Under the pieces are notes generated by a model. That model ran no database searches and was not told the origin of the DNA. It saw only the letters and a program-made list of their open reading frames with translations. Below, piece after piece: positions 1 to 7,893 of a DNA stretch of 64,000 bases (position 1 is its first letter; each line of letters opens with the position of its first letter). A program made the position numbers and the translations under genes. The stretch is from Streptomyces caeruleatus (GTDB lineage Bacteria; Actinomycetota; Actinomycetes; Streptomycetales; Streptomycetaceae): contig NZ_KQ948928.1 of the NCBI RefSeq assembly GCF_001514235.1, forward strand, positions 186,001 to 250,000, given 5' to 3'.

Positions 1-398
1 GATGGCCTTCAGCTCCGGCGGCTTGGACAGCGCCGCCATCCACTGCGTGTTGCCGAAGTAGCTGCCGCCGATCATGCCGACGGAGCCGTTCGCGCCGGGA
101 AGGGCGGCGGCCCACCGGACGGTGTCGTACCCGTCGCTCTCCTCGTACGTGAACGGATCCCACTCCCCCTCGGAGGCGAACCGGCCGCGGGTGTCCTGGA
201 TGACCACCATGAACCCGCGCCGGGCAGCCGCCGTCGGATCGAGCATGCTGGTCATCATGGGCGTCTGCTTGCCGTACGGCAGCCGGCTCAGCAGGACCGG
301 CCACGGCCCCGGGCCGTCGGGCCGGTAGCGTCCGCGCGCAGCACCGTGCCGTCGCGCATCTCAGCCGGAACATCGAACTCGATCTGTATCTCTGCCAT
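1..398 (-). pseudogene. CocE/NonD-family serine hydrolase, frameshifted and cut by window edge
   Basis: The reverse strand encodes the N-terminal part of an X-Pro-dipeptidyl-peptidase-like (CocE/NonD) alpha/beta hydrolase. Seen motifs are RLPYGKQTP, VVIQDTRGRF and the nucleophile elbow GMIGGSYFG. The only good start is the ATG at 398 (MAEIQIEFDVPAEMRDG), but this frame ends after about 36 codons. The conserved sequence continues in another frame from about 326-330, so one base appears missing. It lies 31 nt behind the hydrolase ending at 430, probably as the third gene of the operon that starts at 2042. The C-terminal part lies outside the window. Either a real pseudogene or a sequencing indel. 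Confidence 0.75.
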
Positions 399-429
399 GC
401 GCTGTTCCTTGGGTCAGTGGTTCCGGTGG

Positions 430-1309
430 TCAGGCCACCGCGTTCAACAGGTCGGCCAGTACGTCGGGCCGTTCCAGTGCGATGAAGTGGCCGGCCTTCG
501 GTACCTGTGTGAAGTCGGCGGCCGGCAGAAGTTGCTTGTTGGCCTGCCGGTCCGAGGGGCGGGACCAGTCCTTCTCGCCGTAGACGAGGTGGACGGGTGC
601 CTTGACCTCGGGGTAGCGCGCGCGGGCCGCGATGAGGCTGGGCAGGGCCTGGTACACGGCTCGGGCGACGGTGGGGTAGCCGGGGCGCCGGCCCACCTGG
701 AGGAGTTCGTCGACGTAGTCCGCGCGCAGTGCGCTCTTGTCACCCAGGCCGCCCTGAAGGATCTTGGTCAGCGCGGGCTTTGGCTCCACCCCGGCGATCA
801 CCGGGCCCACCCCGGGTGCGAGGACACCGCTGACCACGACGCGGGCGAGGAGGCTGGAGCGCGCGATTCCGCCGTGGAAGTCGTAGGTGTTGACCGCGAC
901 GACCTCGCCGTACCCGCTCCGGGAGGTCGGCCGCGGTGGTCAGGGCGAGCACCGCGCCCATGGACTCCCCGACCAACGTCACGTCGTGCAGGTCGAGTTC
1001 GGTGAGGAGCCGCTCGACGCCCGTGCGCATGGCCGGCTCGTCGTAGGAGGCACCGGGCACGATCTCGGAGTAGCCCATCCCCGGCAGGTCGAGGGCGTAC
1101 ACGGTGTACTGCTCCGCGATCAGCGGGATGAGGAGGCGGAAGTGCTCGGCCTGGGTGCGCACGGTGTGCAGCAGGACCAGGGGAGCGCCGGTGCCCGCCT
1201 TGAGGTAGCGCAGGGTTCCCTCGCGGCCGGCACGTCCCGCGCGCGGGACGATGGTGTGTGTGGTGGTCCCCGGGATGTGAATCGTGGGACGTGACTCCTG
1301 GCTGGGCAT
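430..1309 (-). pseudogene. Alpha/beta hydrolase, single frameshift
   Basis: This is an alpha/beta-fold hydrolase of about 290 residues if the frame is repaired. The N-terminal frame starts at ATG 1309 (MPSQESRPTIHIPG) behind a purine-rich ribosome site. It carries the oxyanion region LVLLHTV, DLPGMGYS and the nucleophile elbow VGESMGA. Near 903-911 one extra base shifts the frame. The C-terminal half, with YGEKDW (acid) and KAGHFIALE (histidine), is in the neighbouring frame and ends at 430. All three catalytic residues exist but no single frame contains them. It lies 31 nt downstream of the SDR gene, so it is co-transcribed from the operator-bearing promoter near 2.07 kb. Substrate unknown. 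Confidence 0.8.
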
Positions 1310-1340
1310 CTCGCCGTCTCCCTGTCCTGTCTTCTCTGTC

Positions 1341-2042
1341 CTACTTGGCCAGCTGCTCGTACAGTCCGGCCAGGTCGCCGGCCAGACCCGCCTTGACCTG
1401 CCGTGTGATGTCGTCGGCGAGCACCTCGTACGCGCCCGTCTCGACGCCGTCGAGGGCGAGGGCGGCGACGGCACGCGGGTCGGACTTGGGTGCGTCGACG
1501 CCTGCCGCCAGGTCCGTGTCGACGTAGCCGACGTGCAGTCCGGTGACGGAGATGCCGCGCGGCTGAAGCTCCAGGCGCAGGGAGTTGGACTGCGACCACA
1601 GGGCGGCCTTGGAAGCGCTGTAGGAGCCGCCGAGGGCCAGCCAGGAGAGCACGGAGTGCACGTTGAGGAGGTGGCCGCCGCCGTTGCGCTCGATCACCGG
1701 CACGAAGGCGCGGGTGAGAAGCAGCGGGCCGTAGAAGTTGGTCTCGAACTCCCGGCGTATGTCGTCGACGGGGGAGTCGAGGAAGGAGGCGCCGACCGCG
1801 GCACCGGCGTTGTTGATCAGCACGGTGACGTCCTGCGCCTGTGCGGCGGCGGCCGCCACGGAGGCCGGGTCGGTGACCTCCAGCGCCACCGGGACGGCGT
1901 CGGGGTGCGTCACGCTCCGCGGGTCGCGGGCGGTGGCGTAGACCTTGGCGGCACCGCGCGCGTACAGCTCTTCCACCAACGCCTTGCCGATGCCGCGGCT
2001 GCCACCGGTGACGAAGACGTTTGCGTCCTTCAAAGCGGTCAT
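1341..2042 (-). CDS. Short-chain dehydrogenase/reductase (classical SDR)
   Basis: A 233-residue NAD(P)-dependent oxidoreductase with the classical SDR layout. It has the cofactor loop TGGSRGIG near residue 12, NNAG near residue 75, and the catalytic Ser plus YSASK (Tyr-x3-Lys). An arginine-rich patch after strand 2 (TARDPRS) suggests NADP preference (inference). It is the first gene of a three-gene minus-strand operon with two hydrolases. Two palindromes that match a TetR-type operator lie 25-64 nt upstream of the ATG. Substrate not predictable. It is intact, unlike both downstream genes. Confidence 0.9.
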   Translation of the reverse strand: MTALKDANVFVTGGSRGIGKALVEELYARGAAKVYATARDPRSVTHPDAVPVALEVTDPASVAAAAAQAQDVTVLINNAGAAVGASFLDSPVDDIRREFETNFYGPLLLTRAFVPVIERNGGGHLLNVHSVLSWLALGGSYSASKAALWSQSNSLRLELQPRGISVTGLHVGYVDTDLAAGVDAPKSDPRAVAALALDGVETGAYEVLADDITRQVKAGLAGDLAGLYEQLAK

Positions 2043-2066
2043 GACTGACTCCCTAGGAAATCGCTC

Positions 2067-2106
2067 GGAAACCGATCGGTTTCCACTACAGTAAACCGAT
2101 CGGTTT
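2067..2106. promoter_or_regulatory. Tandem TetR-type operators upstream of the SDR operon
   Basis: There is a perfect 18-bp palindrome, GGAAACCGATCGGTTTCC, at 2067-2084 and a second 14-bp palindrome, AAACCGATCGGTTT, at 2093-2106. They lie just upstream of the SDR start at 2042. The same core recurs near 8859, 9704-9742 and 12321-12351, each in front of a gene. The gene at 12383, itself preceded by the motif, encodes a TetR regulator and is the best candidate binder (inference). Confidence 0.75.
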
Positions 2107-2150
2107 CCGAGAGCAAGCTCATTGAGGGAAGCAGTCGCGTGGTGCCGGTT

Positions 2151-3396
2151 TCAGGGTGTCGTTCCGTATCCGTGGATCCCCGGGATGATGAGCTTTCCGC
2201 CCGTCTGCCCGGCCTGGTCGATGTCGGCGTCGTCCAGGCTGAGCCGGAGCTTGAGGCCGAGTTTCCCGACCGTGTCGTAGAGCCACTCCGGAACGGTGTC
2301 GGGGGTGAGATGGAGGCGGAGGACGGGAGGCAGGGGAATCCCTTCGGCGCCGGAGAGGGTGCCCGTCAGGCTCTCGACGTACATGGTGATGCGGTCGCCG
2401 CGCAGCGTGGACGTCGAGCCGGGTGCTCCGTCGATGTGCTGGATCTGCGGGCCGACGGGTACGGCCATCTTCAGGTCGCGGATCGTGATACCGGCCGCGG
2501 AGAACTTGAGCACCCGCTTGGGTCCGGCGGCCGTGTCCACGGTCACCACACCGCCGAAGACGACGTCGCGCAGTTCGAGGCGGCTCCCCTTCATGTTCCA
2601 GGGCTCGTCGGGGAATCGGCCGGCGCTCTTGTCCTCGGGGGCCGCGAGATCGCTGATGTCGCAGGTGCGGTCGGTTTCCCGGGGTGACTCCGCGGACTGT
2701 GGTCGGGGCGAGGGGTGGGTGGTCGGCTGGTCGGGGGAGGGGGATGCCTGGGGAGTGGCGGGTGACAGGTCCGAGGGGTCCGAGGGTTCCGAGGGTTCCG
2801 AGCGTTTGGACGGTTTCGAGGGTTCCGTGGCCGTTGGCGTCGGAGCGGCCGAGGTCGGCGAGGGGGGGCGCGTCGGGTGCCGGACTCTGCTGCTCGGTGT
2901 CGCCGCCGAAGAGGGGGCCGAGGAGCCCCACGAGGCCGGTGGGGGCAGAGGTCGCGCTCGGAGTGGCGGAGTGCGCGCTTGGCGATGCGGTCGGAGCCGG
3001 GGTGAGGCTCGTTTCCTCGTCAGCCGCGTGCTCCGACGGTTTGACGGACTTGTCGCTCGTGGGCGCACTGGGCGCACTGGGCGTGCTGGGAGCAGCGGAC
3101 GGCGTCGGCGCCGCGGCGGGGGCCGACGGGTCGTCGGAACGGGCGCAGTCGACCCCGCCGTCGGCCGCCTCTTCGGGAACGGAATGGGCCGTGGTGGCAC
3201 TCGTGTCGACGGCGGGTGGACGCTGGCTTCCGAGGACGAGAGCGGTCGGCAGTGCGGTCAGTGCGAGAGCCTTCCCGAGCGGCAGGCTCAGGCGGGTCAG
3301 CGCGGACGTACGAGTAACGGCGTGTCGGCCCCTGTGCGGCCGCGTGGGGCGGGCTTCTGCGGCCTCGCCGCGGATGTCGGACGACGGTTCAGTCAT
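2151..3396 (-). pseudogene. Membrane-anchored or secreted Ser/Pro-rich protein of the DUF6230/DUF6114 cluster, frameshift at a G7 run
   Basis: The start is ATG 3396, overlapping the stop of the DUF6114 gene by 8 nt. The product begins with an Arg-rich tail and a hydrophobic segment (LGKALALTALPTALVLG), then a long Ser/Pro/Thr-rich linker with repeated PSEPSEPSD units. A folded C-terminal domain follows (MKGSRLELRDVVFGG to GGKLIIPGIHGYGTTP). Linker and C-terminal domain are in different frames. The break coincides with a run of seven G at 2862-2868, where six would restore a continuous protein of about 414 residues. Proteins in this position of the cluster are often labelled hydrogenase expression protein HypF in databases without functional support. 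Phase variation, decay or base-calling error are all possible. Confidence 0.7.
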
Positions 3397-3847
3397 TGCC
3401 CGGCTCTCCCTCCGGGCCGACCGTGCCGCCGGGTGTGCCCGCATCCACCGGGCCCCACGCCAGAGCGAGGAGTCCGCCCGTGGCCGCGAACAGGGTGCCG
3501 ACGAAGAATCCGCCGAAGTTCGAGATGGGAAGCGACAGCACACCGAGGAAGATGGCGACGCATCCGGCGAAGAACCTGATGATCGGCTGGAACCAGAGAA
3601 GTCCGCCGAGGAGGATCAGCGTCAGGCCGATGACGAGGGAGCCAGCCCCCGCGGTGGTGGACATCGCCACGGACAGGGCGCCCAGGGAGAGGTTGAAGTA
3701 CGGGAAGTAGATGATCGGCGCGGCGGCGAGGAGCACCAGTAGGCCAGCCCAGAAGGGGCGGGTGCGCCGCCAGGCCCGGAAGGCCCGGCGAGCACTGGCG
3801 AAGCCGCTGTCACTGTGGGGGTGCGCGGGTGCGCCGGCACTCGTCAT
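3389..3847 (-). CDS. DUF6114 domain membrane protein
   Basis: A 152-residue protein with a charged cytoplasmic N-terminus (residues 1-30) and about four hydrophobic helices, the first near residues 32-50 (FWAGLLVLLAAAPIIYF). It has a Gly/Pro-rich tail. It matches the actinomycete DUF6114 family from memory. Function unknown. It sits between the DUF6230 gene (47 nt upstream) and the Ser/Pro-rich gene, whose start overlaps its stop, so translational coupling is likely. The three form one minus-strand operon divergent from a MerR gene. Confidence 0.8.
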   Translation of the reverse strand: MTSAGAPAHPHSDSGFASARRAFRAWRRTRPFWAGLLVLLAAAPIIYFPYFNLSLGALSVAMSTTAGAGSLVIGLTLILLGGLLWFQPIIRFFAGCVAIFLGVLSLPISNFGGFFVGTLFAATGGLLALAWGPVDAGTPGGTVGPEGEPGND

Positions 3848-3893
3848 GGGGAAGCTCCCAGATCGTGAACGGGTGGGGGAGGGCGGGACCGGG

Positions 3894-4508
3894 TCAGAAG
3901 CAGTCGTGGCGGCCGGCCGCGATGTTCATGTGCAGTCCCGCCAGTTCGAACGTCCCGGCAGAGGTGGCCCAGACCCTCTGGTGGGCCTCGATGATCTCGA
4001 TCGAGTCCGCCTGCTGGGCGTAGTCGTCGGGATTGACGTGATCCTTGGGGTTGCCCTGGCCCTTCGTGATGGAGCCGGTGGCGACGCCGATGTCGACGTT
4101 GTTGAACGTGCCGGACTTGGCCTGGAGGTCGGTCATGTCGATGTACAGGTCCTTGGCCTTGACCGCCGTACCCGATCCGCCGGCCTTGAGCGTCATCGTG
4201 TAAGTCCCGAGCACGGGGATGTCCACCGGCACGGACTGGCACATGTCGGTGATCTTCGCGCTCTCGAGGGCCGACACAGAGACGGGTATGCGCTTGCCGT
4301 TCTTGGCGACGTCCACCGTGGCGTAGTTGGCGAATCCGGTGCCGCTCAGGGAGCCGGCCGAGACCTTGAAGTCGGAACCGGAGATGCTGAACGAAGCGGC
4401 CAGCGCGCCCTGAGCCATGGAGACGGCGACCGCCGCCGTCGCGGCCACCGTCGGCACCGCGCCCACGGCGAAACGCTTCCAGTGGGTTTTGCCGATTCGC
4501 TGGGACAT
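3894..4508 (-). CDS. DUF6230 family secreted protein
   Basis: A 204-residue protein starting at ATG 4508 behind a strong GGAGGACC site. An N-terminal signal or anchor segment occupies about residues 13-38 (FAVGAVPTVAATAAVAVS, then a cleavage-like ALAAS). The remainder is a beta-rich domain with two Cys (TDMCQSV and the terminal DCF). It resembles the DUF6230 family, sometimes mislabelled cholesterol esterase; no Ser-hydrolase motif is visible. It leads the operon with the DUF6114 and Ser/Pro-rich genes. The upstream region shared with the MerR gene contains repeated GCACTATCGAG motifs. Confidence 0.8.
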   Translation of the reverse strand: MSQRIGKTHWKRFAVGAVPTVAATAAVAVSMAQGALAASFSISGSDFKVSAGSLSGTGFANYATVDVAKNGKRIPVSVSALESAKITDMCQSVPVDIPVLGTYTMTLKAGGSGTAVKAKDLYIDMTDLQAKSGTFNNVDIGVATGSITKGQGNPKDHVNPDDYAQQADSIEIIEAHQRVWATSAGTFELAGLHMNIAAGRHDCF

Positions 4509-4584
4509 GCCTGGTCCTCCGTTGTCGGGCGTACGAGGTGAGAGGCCGGGTGCGAAAGAGGGGCACACCGGGGGCTGAGCTCGA

Positions 4585-4628
4585 CTCGATAGCTGCACTA
4601 TCGAGTGCCTGATAGTGGCACTATCGAG
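4585..4628. promoter_or_regulatory. Repeated operator-like motifs between DUF6230 and MerR genes
   Basis: The 11-mer GCACTATCGAG occurs at 4595-4605 and again at 4618-4628. Its partial inverse CTCGATAG lies at 4585-4592 and GATAGTG at 4611-4617, giving overlapping inverted and direct repeats. The spacing suits a MerR-type regulator acting on a divergent promoter. Binding by the adjacent MerR protein is inferred. Confidence 0.55.
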
Positions 4629-4676
4629 CTCGGCGGTGCAACCCCCGGTAACGCGATACTGGAGGGACAGTTGAGC

Positions 4677-5429
4677 GTGAGGGAGCGCATGAGGATTTCA
4701 GAACTCAGCCAGCGGTCCGGGGTGCCGGTGGCGACCATCAAGTACTACCGACGGGAGGGCCTGCTCCCCGAGGGACGTGCGCTGAACCCGACCACGGTCG
4801 AGTACGGCGAGGAGCACATCCAGCGGCTCCGTCTGATCCGTTCCCTCATCCAGCTCGGAGGGCTGTCCGTCGCCCGCACCCGTGAGGTGCTCGAAGCCGT
4901 CGACCGTCCCCTGGACGCGTTCGAGACCCTGGGCGTCGTTCACCACGCCCTGCCCGTTCCTTCCGCGGAGACGAACGAGAAGACGCACGAGAAGACGTAC
5001 GAGAAGACGTACGAGAAGACGGGCGAGGGGCCGGGTGGTGCCGTCGACGAGACGGCGTCCTGCGGAGCCGCCGCGAGGGTCGAGGCTCTCATCGAGAACG
5101 TGGGCTGGCAGATCTCCGACGCCTCACCGCACCGCCCGGCACTCGCCGAGAGTCTCGCGGCGCTGAGCGGCCTCGGTACCGACTACACGGCCGACGACCT
5201 CATCCCCTACGCACGGCTCGCCACTTCCACCGCGGACCTGGACTTCGCTCAGTTCGAAGGGATCGAGGACCGCATCGCCCTCGCCGAGCGGGCAGTGGTC
5301 CTCACTGTGCTGTTCGAGCCGGTCGTCAGGCTTCTGCGGCGGCTGGCCCAGGAGGACGCGAACCATCGTCGCCATGATCGCCGTGCGTGCGGGCGGGGGG
5401 AGCGGCCGGCGCAGAGTCCCCCGGAATAG
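4677..5429 (+). CDS. MerR family transcriptional regulator
   Basis: About 250 residues. The N-terminal winged helix is typical of MerR (MRISELSQRSGVPVATIKYY), followed by EYGEEHIQRLRLIRSLIQLG. A GTG at 4677 with GGAGGG upstream is favoured; TTG 4671 and ATG 4689 are alternatives in the same frame. Residues 100-116 contain four tandem EKT(H/Y/G)-type units encoded by a 12-bp repeat at 4977-5024. The C-terminal half resembles an all-helical ligand-sensing domain. No Cys cluster typical of metal or redox MerRs is visible apart from one in ASCGAA. It probably regulates itself and the divergent DUF6230 operon. Confidence 0.85.
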   Translation: MRERMRISELSQRSGVPVATIKYYRREGLLPEGRALNPTTVEYGEEHIQRLRLIRSLIQLGGLSVARTREVLEAVDRPLDAFETLGVVHHALPVPSAETNEKTHEKTYEKTYEKTGEGPGGAVDETASCGAAARVEALIENVGWQISDASPHRPALAESLAALSGLGTDYTADDLIPYARLATSTADLDFAQFEGIEDRIALAERAVVLTVLFEPVVRLLRRLAQEDANHRRHDRRACGRGERPAQSPPE

Positions 5430-5448
5430 CCGGCGGAGTGAGTCCCGG

Positions 5449-5479
5449 GCGGGGTGCCCGTGCGTCACCGGCACCCCGC
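5449..5479. terminator. Bidirectional hairpin terminator
   Basis: A perfect 10-bp stem, GCGGGGTGCC (5449-5458) and GGCACCCCGC (5470-5479), encloses an 11-nt loop. It lies between the stop codons of the convergent MerR and MMPL genes. Confidence 0.7.
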
Positions 5480-5488
5480 TCGCAGGAG

Positions 5489-7672
5489 TCAGCCCACGGC
5501 GACGGGGACCGGCTTGTCGGCGGTGTCGTCGGCCGGCGCGTCGGTCTCCTTGATGCCGAAGCGGTCGTAGAAGCGGGCCAGCGGGCCCGGGGCCCACCAG
5601 GCCGCTCTGCCCAGCAGCCTCATGACGGCCGTTCCCAGCAGGATGCGCACCACCAGGACGTCCACCAGGACCGCGAAGACCATGCCGACGCCGAAGAGCT
5701 TGATGGTCAGCACATCGCTCATCCCGATCGCCGCGAGCGGCACGCACATCAGTACCGCGGCGCTCACGACCAGGCGGCCGATTGACCTGAGCCCGGTCGC
5801 CACGGCTTCCGTGCTGTCGCCGTGCTTGTCGTACTGCTCCCGCATCCGGGACACGAGGAACACCTCGTAGTCCATGGAGAGTCCGAAGATCAGCGCGAAC
5901 AGCATGATCGGCATGTTGGGCTCGATGTTGCCCGTGGGATCGAAGCCGAGCAGGCCGTTGAGATGGCCGTCCTGGAAGATCCAGACCAGGAACCCGAAGG
6001 TCGCGGTCAGCGACAGCATGTTCATCGCGATGGCCTTCAGCGGCAACAGCACCGAGCCGAACGCCAGGAACAGCAGGAGGTACGTCATCACCGCGATGTA
6101 GAGCAGCATCCACGGCAGGGTCTCGCCGAGTGCGTCCAGGGTGTCGTCGTAGACCGCCGACTCGCCGCCGACGTAGGCCTGGGCGCCCGGCGGTGCCGGT
6201 ACCTCCTTAATCCGGTTCACCAGGTCGCGCGCGTGGGTCGAGACGGGATTGCCGTCGTAGGTGACGGACACCCGGGCGGTGGTGCCCTCGATGCCGGTGA
6301 TCCGGGCGCTCGTGGCGCCCTCGGTGGCGCCGAGCCGCTCGGCGTACGACTGGACAGCCGCGCTCTGTTCCTTCGAGGTCCCGTCGGACTTCAGCAGGAG
6401 CAGCGAGTCGATGGACTTCACCGCGTCGCCGTCGAAGTCGTTTTCCATGGCGTCGAAGACCTGGCGGCCCTCGGAACTGCTCGGCAGCTGCTGCGCGTTG
6501 ATGGAGCCGAACTCGATCTTGGAGAACGGCAGGGCGAGTGTCAGCAGCAGGCCGACGGCGCCCACCACGACGACCCACCGACGCCGCATCAGGCCGTGCC
6601 CGAACCGGTACCAGGAACCCTCACCCGCCGCCGTCGGCTTCACGGCCTTCTTGCGGCGCAGGGGGAAGGCGTTGACCTTCGGTCCCATGACGGCGAGCAG
6701 CGCGGGCAGTGCGACCAGGGAGAAGAGCACCGCCAGCAGGACCGCTGCCACGCCGCCGTACGACATCGACTTCAGGAATGTCGAGGGGAAGAGGGTCAGG
6801 CCGGCCAGCGCCGCGGCGACCGTGGTGCCGGAGACCATCACGGTGCGCCCGGCGGTGGCGAGGGTGCGCCCGATCGCCTCTGCGCCGGTATGGCCGGCCG
6901 CCAGTTCCTCGCGGTAGCGGCTCACGATCAGCAGGCCGTAGTCGATGGCGACCGCGAGACCCAGGATCGTGACCAGGCTCATGGAGAACACGGACACGTC
7001 GGTGAGGTTCGCGATGGTCCGCAGGACGGCCATCGACCCGAGGATGGAGAGCACTCCGACGATCAGGGGAAGGAAGGCCGCGGTCAGACTGCCGAACACG
7101 ACCAGCAGGAGCAGGAAGAGCACGGGGGCGGAGATGATCTCCGCGGTCCTCAGGTCGTGTTCGATCTTCTCACTGGCCTGGTGGCCGGTGGGCACGGTTC
7201 CGCCCTGGAGGGTCTCCAGGCCGGGGGCCGGGATCTTGTCCTTGATCGCCTCGTACGCGTCCTCCTTGGCCTTCTCGCTGCTGCCGTGGAGGTTCAGGGC
7301 GACGTAGGTGGCGTGCCGGTCGTGGCTGACCTGCGCCGGCATCTTGGTCTGCCAGTAGTGCATGTAGCTGGTGACGTCCGCCTTCGGCAGGGACTCCACC
7401 TGCTTGACGACCGCCTGCTGGAAGGACGGGTCGTCGACGGTGCGGTCCTTGTCGCGGTAGATGATCACCGCGTCGGGCGTCCGCTGCGGGAACGCCTTCT
7501 CGGCGATCCGGGCCGCGCGCTCGCTGCCGGAACCGGGGTCCTGGAAGCCGAGCGGTGTCAGGGAGCCGAAGACTCCGGCACCGTAGGTGCCGGACAGGAC
7601 GGCGAACAGCACGGTCAGTATCAGCAGGGGCTTTCGTCTGCGGTGGAGCAGACGCCCGAACCTCTCAAACAT
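5489..7672 (-). CDS. MMPL/RND-family membrane transporter
   Basis: A 727-residue exporter with two repeats of the MMPL topology. Each has one N-terminal helix (the first near residues 16-34), a large extracytoplasmic loop and five grouped helices (about 180-330 and 520-690). Conserved stretches GLAVAIDYGLLIVSRYREE and IFGLSMDYEVFLVSRMREQ contain the Asp-Tyr pair of the proton-relay helix. Actinomycete MMPL proteins export lipids, siderophores or hydrophobic drugs; the substrate here is unknown. The start ATG 7672 has CAGGAG 5 nt upstream. It is monocistronic, convergent with the MerR gene and downstream of a dehalogenase-like gene on the same strand, 221 nt apart. Confidence 0.93.
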   Translation of the reverse strand: MFERFGRLLHRRRKPLLILTVLFAVLSGTYGAGVFGSLTPLGFQDPGSGSERAARIAEKAFPQRTPDAVIIYRDKDRTVDDPSFQQAVVKQVESLPKADVTSYMHYWQTKMPAQVSHDRHATYVALNLHGSSEKAKEDAYEAIKDKIPAPGLETLQGGTVPTGHQASEKIEHDLRTAEIISAPVLFLLLLVVFGSLTAAFLPLIVGVLSILGSMAVLRTIANLTDVSVFSMSLVTILGLAVAIDYGLLIVSRYREELAAGHTGAEAIGRTLATAGRTVMVSGTTVAAALAGLTLFPSTFLKSMSYGGVAAVLLAVLFSLVALPALLAVMGPKVNAFPLRRKKAVKPTAAGEGSWYRFGHGLMRRRWVVVVGAVGLLLTLALPFSKIEFGSINAQQLPSSSEGRQVFDAMENDFDGDAVKSIDSLLLLKSDGTSKEQSAAVQSYAERLGATEGATSARITGIEGTTARVSVTYDGNPVSTHARDLVNRIKEVPAPPGAQAYVGGESAVYDDTLDALGETLPWMLLYIAVMTYLLLFLAFGSVLLPLKAIAMNMLSLTATFGFLVWIFQDGHLNGLLGFDPTGNIEPNMPIMLFALIFGLSMDYEVFLVSRMREQYDKHGDSTEAVATGLRSIGRLVVSAAVLMCVPLAAIGMSDVLTIKLFGVGMVFAVLVDVLVVRILLGTAVMRLLGRAAWWAPGPLARFYDRFGIKETDAPADDTADKPVPVAVG

Positions 7673-7724
7673 GTTTTTCTCCTGGATCGTTGAAGCGCGC
7701 CGGGCGGAAGGGGGTGCCCGGCTG

Positions 7725-7756
7725 GTGTCGGCGGCGATTGGTGTCGGCGGCGACTG
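7725..7756. repeat. Two-copy 16-bp direct repeat
   Basis: The unit GTGTCGGCGGCGAYTG occurs at 7725-7740 and 7741-7756 in the 221-bp gap between the MMPL and dehalogenase genes. The rest of that gap shows no gene. Confidence 0.5.
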
Positions 7757-7893
7757 GTGGCGGCAGCTGCTGTTCGCCGACCGCGGTCCGCCACACGGCC
7801 TGGTGGACGAGGCGGAGGGTGGCCGCTGGGGCCCCGGTAGGCGGTGTGCGCGCAGGTCGCCACCCGGTGGTGGGCTGTCGTGAAGATCGGCTG

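Noticed and set aside
2296..3742. Plus-strand open frames across the DUF6114/Ser-Pro region
   Set aside because: Low-complexity composition, no ribosome sites and no family resemblance; the reverse-strand genes explain the DNA.
5822..7693. Long plus-strand open frame opposite the MMPL gene
   Set aside because: Gln/Asp/His-rich antisense composition and no conserved motifs; mirror of the MMPL codons.
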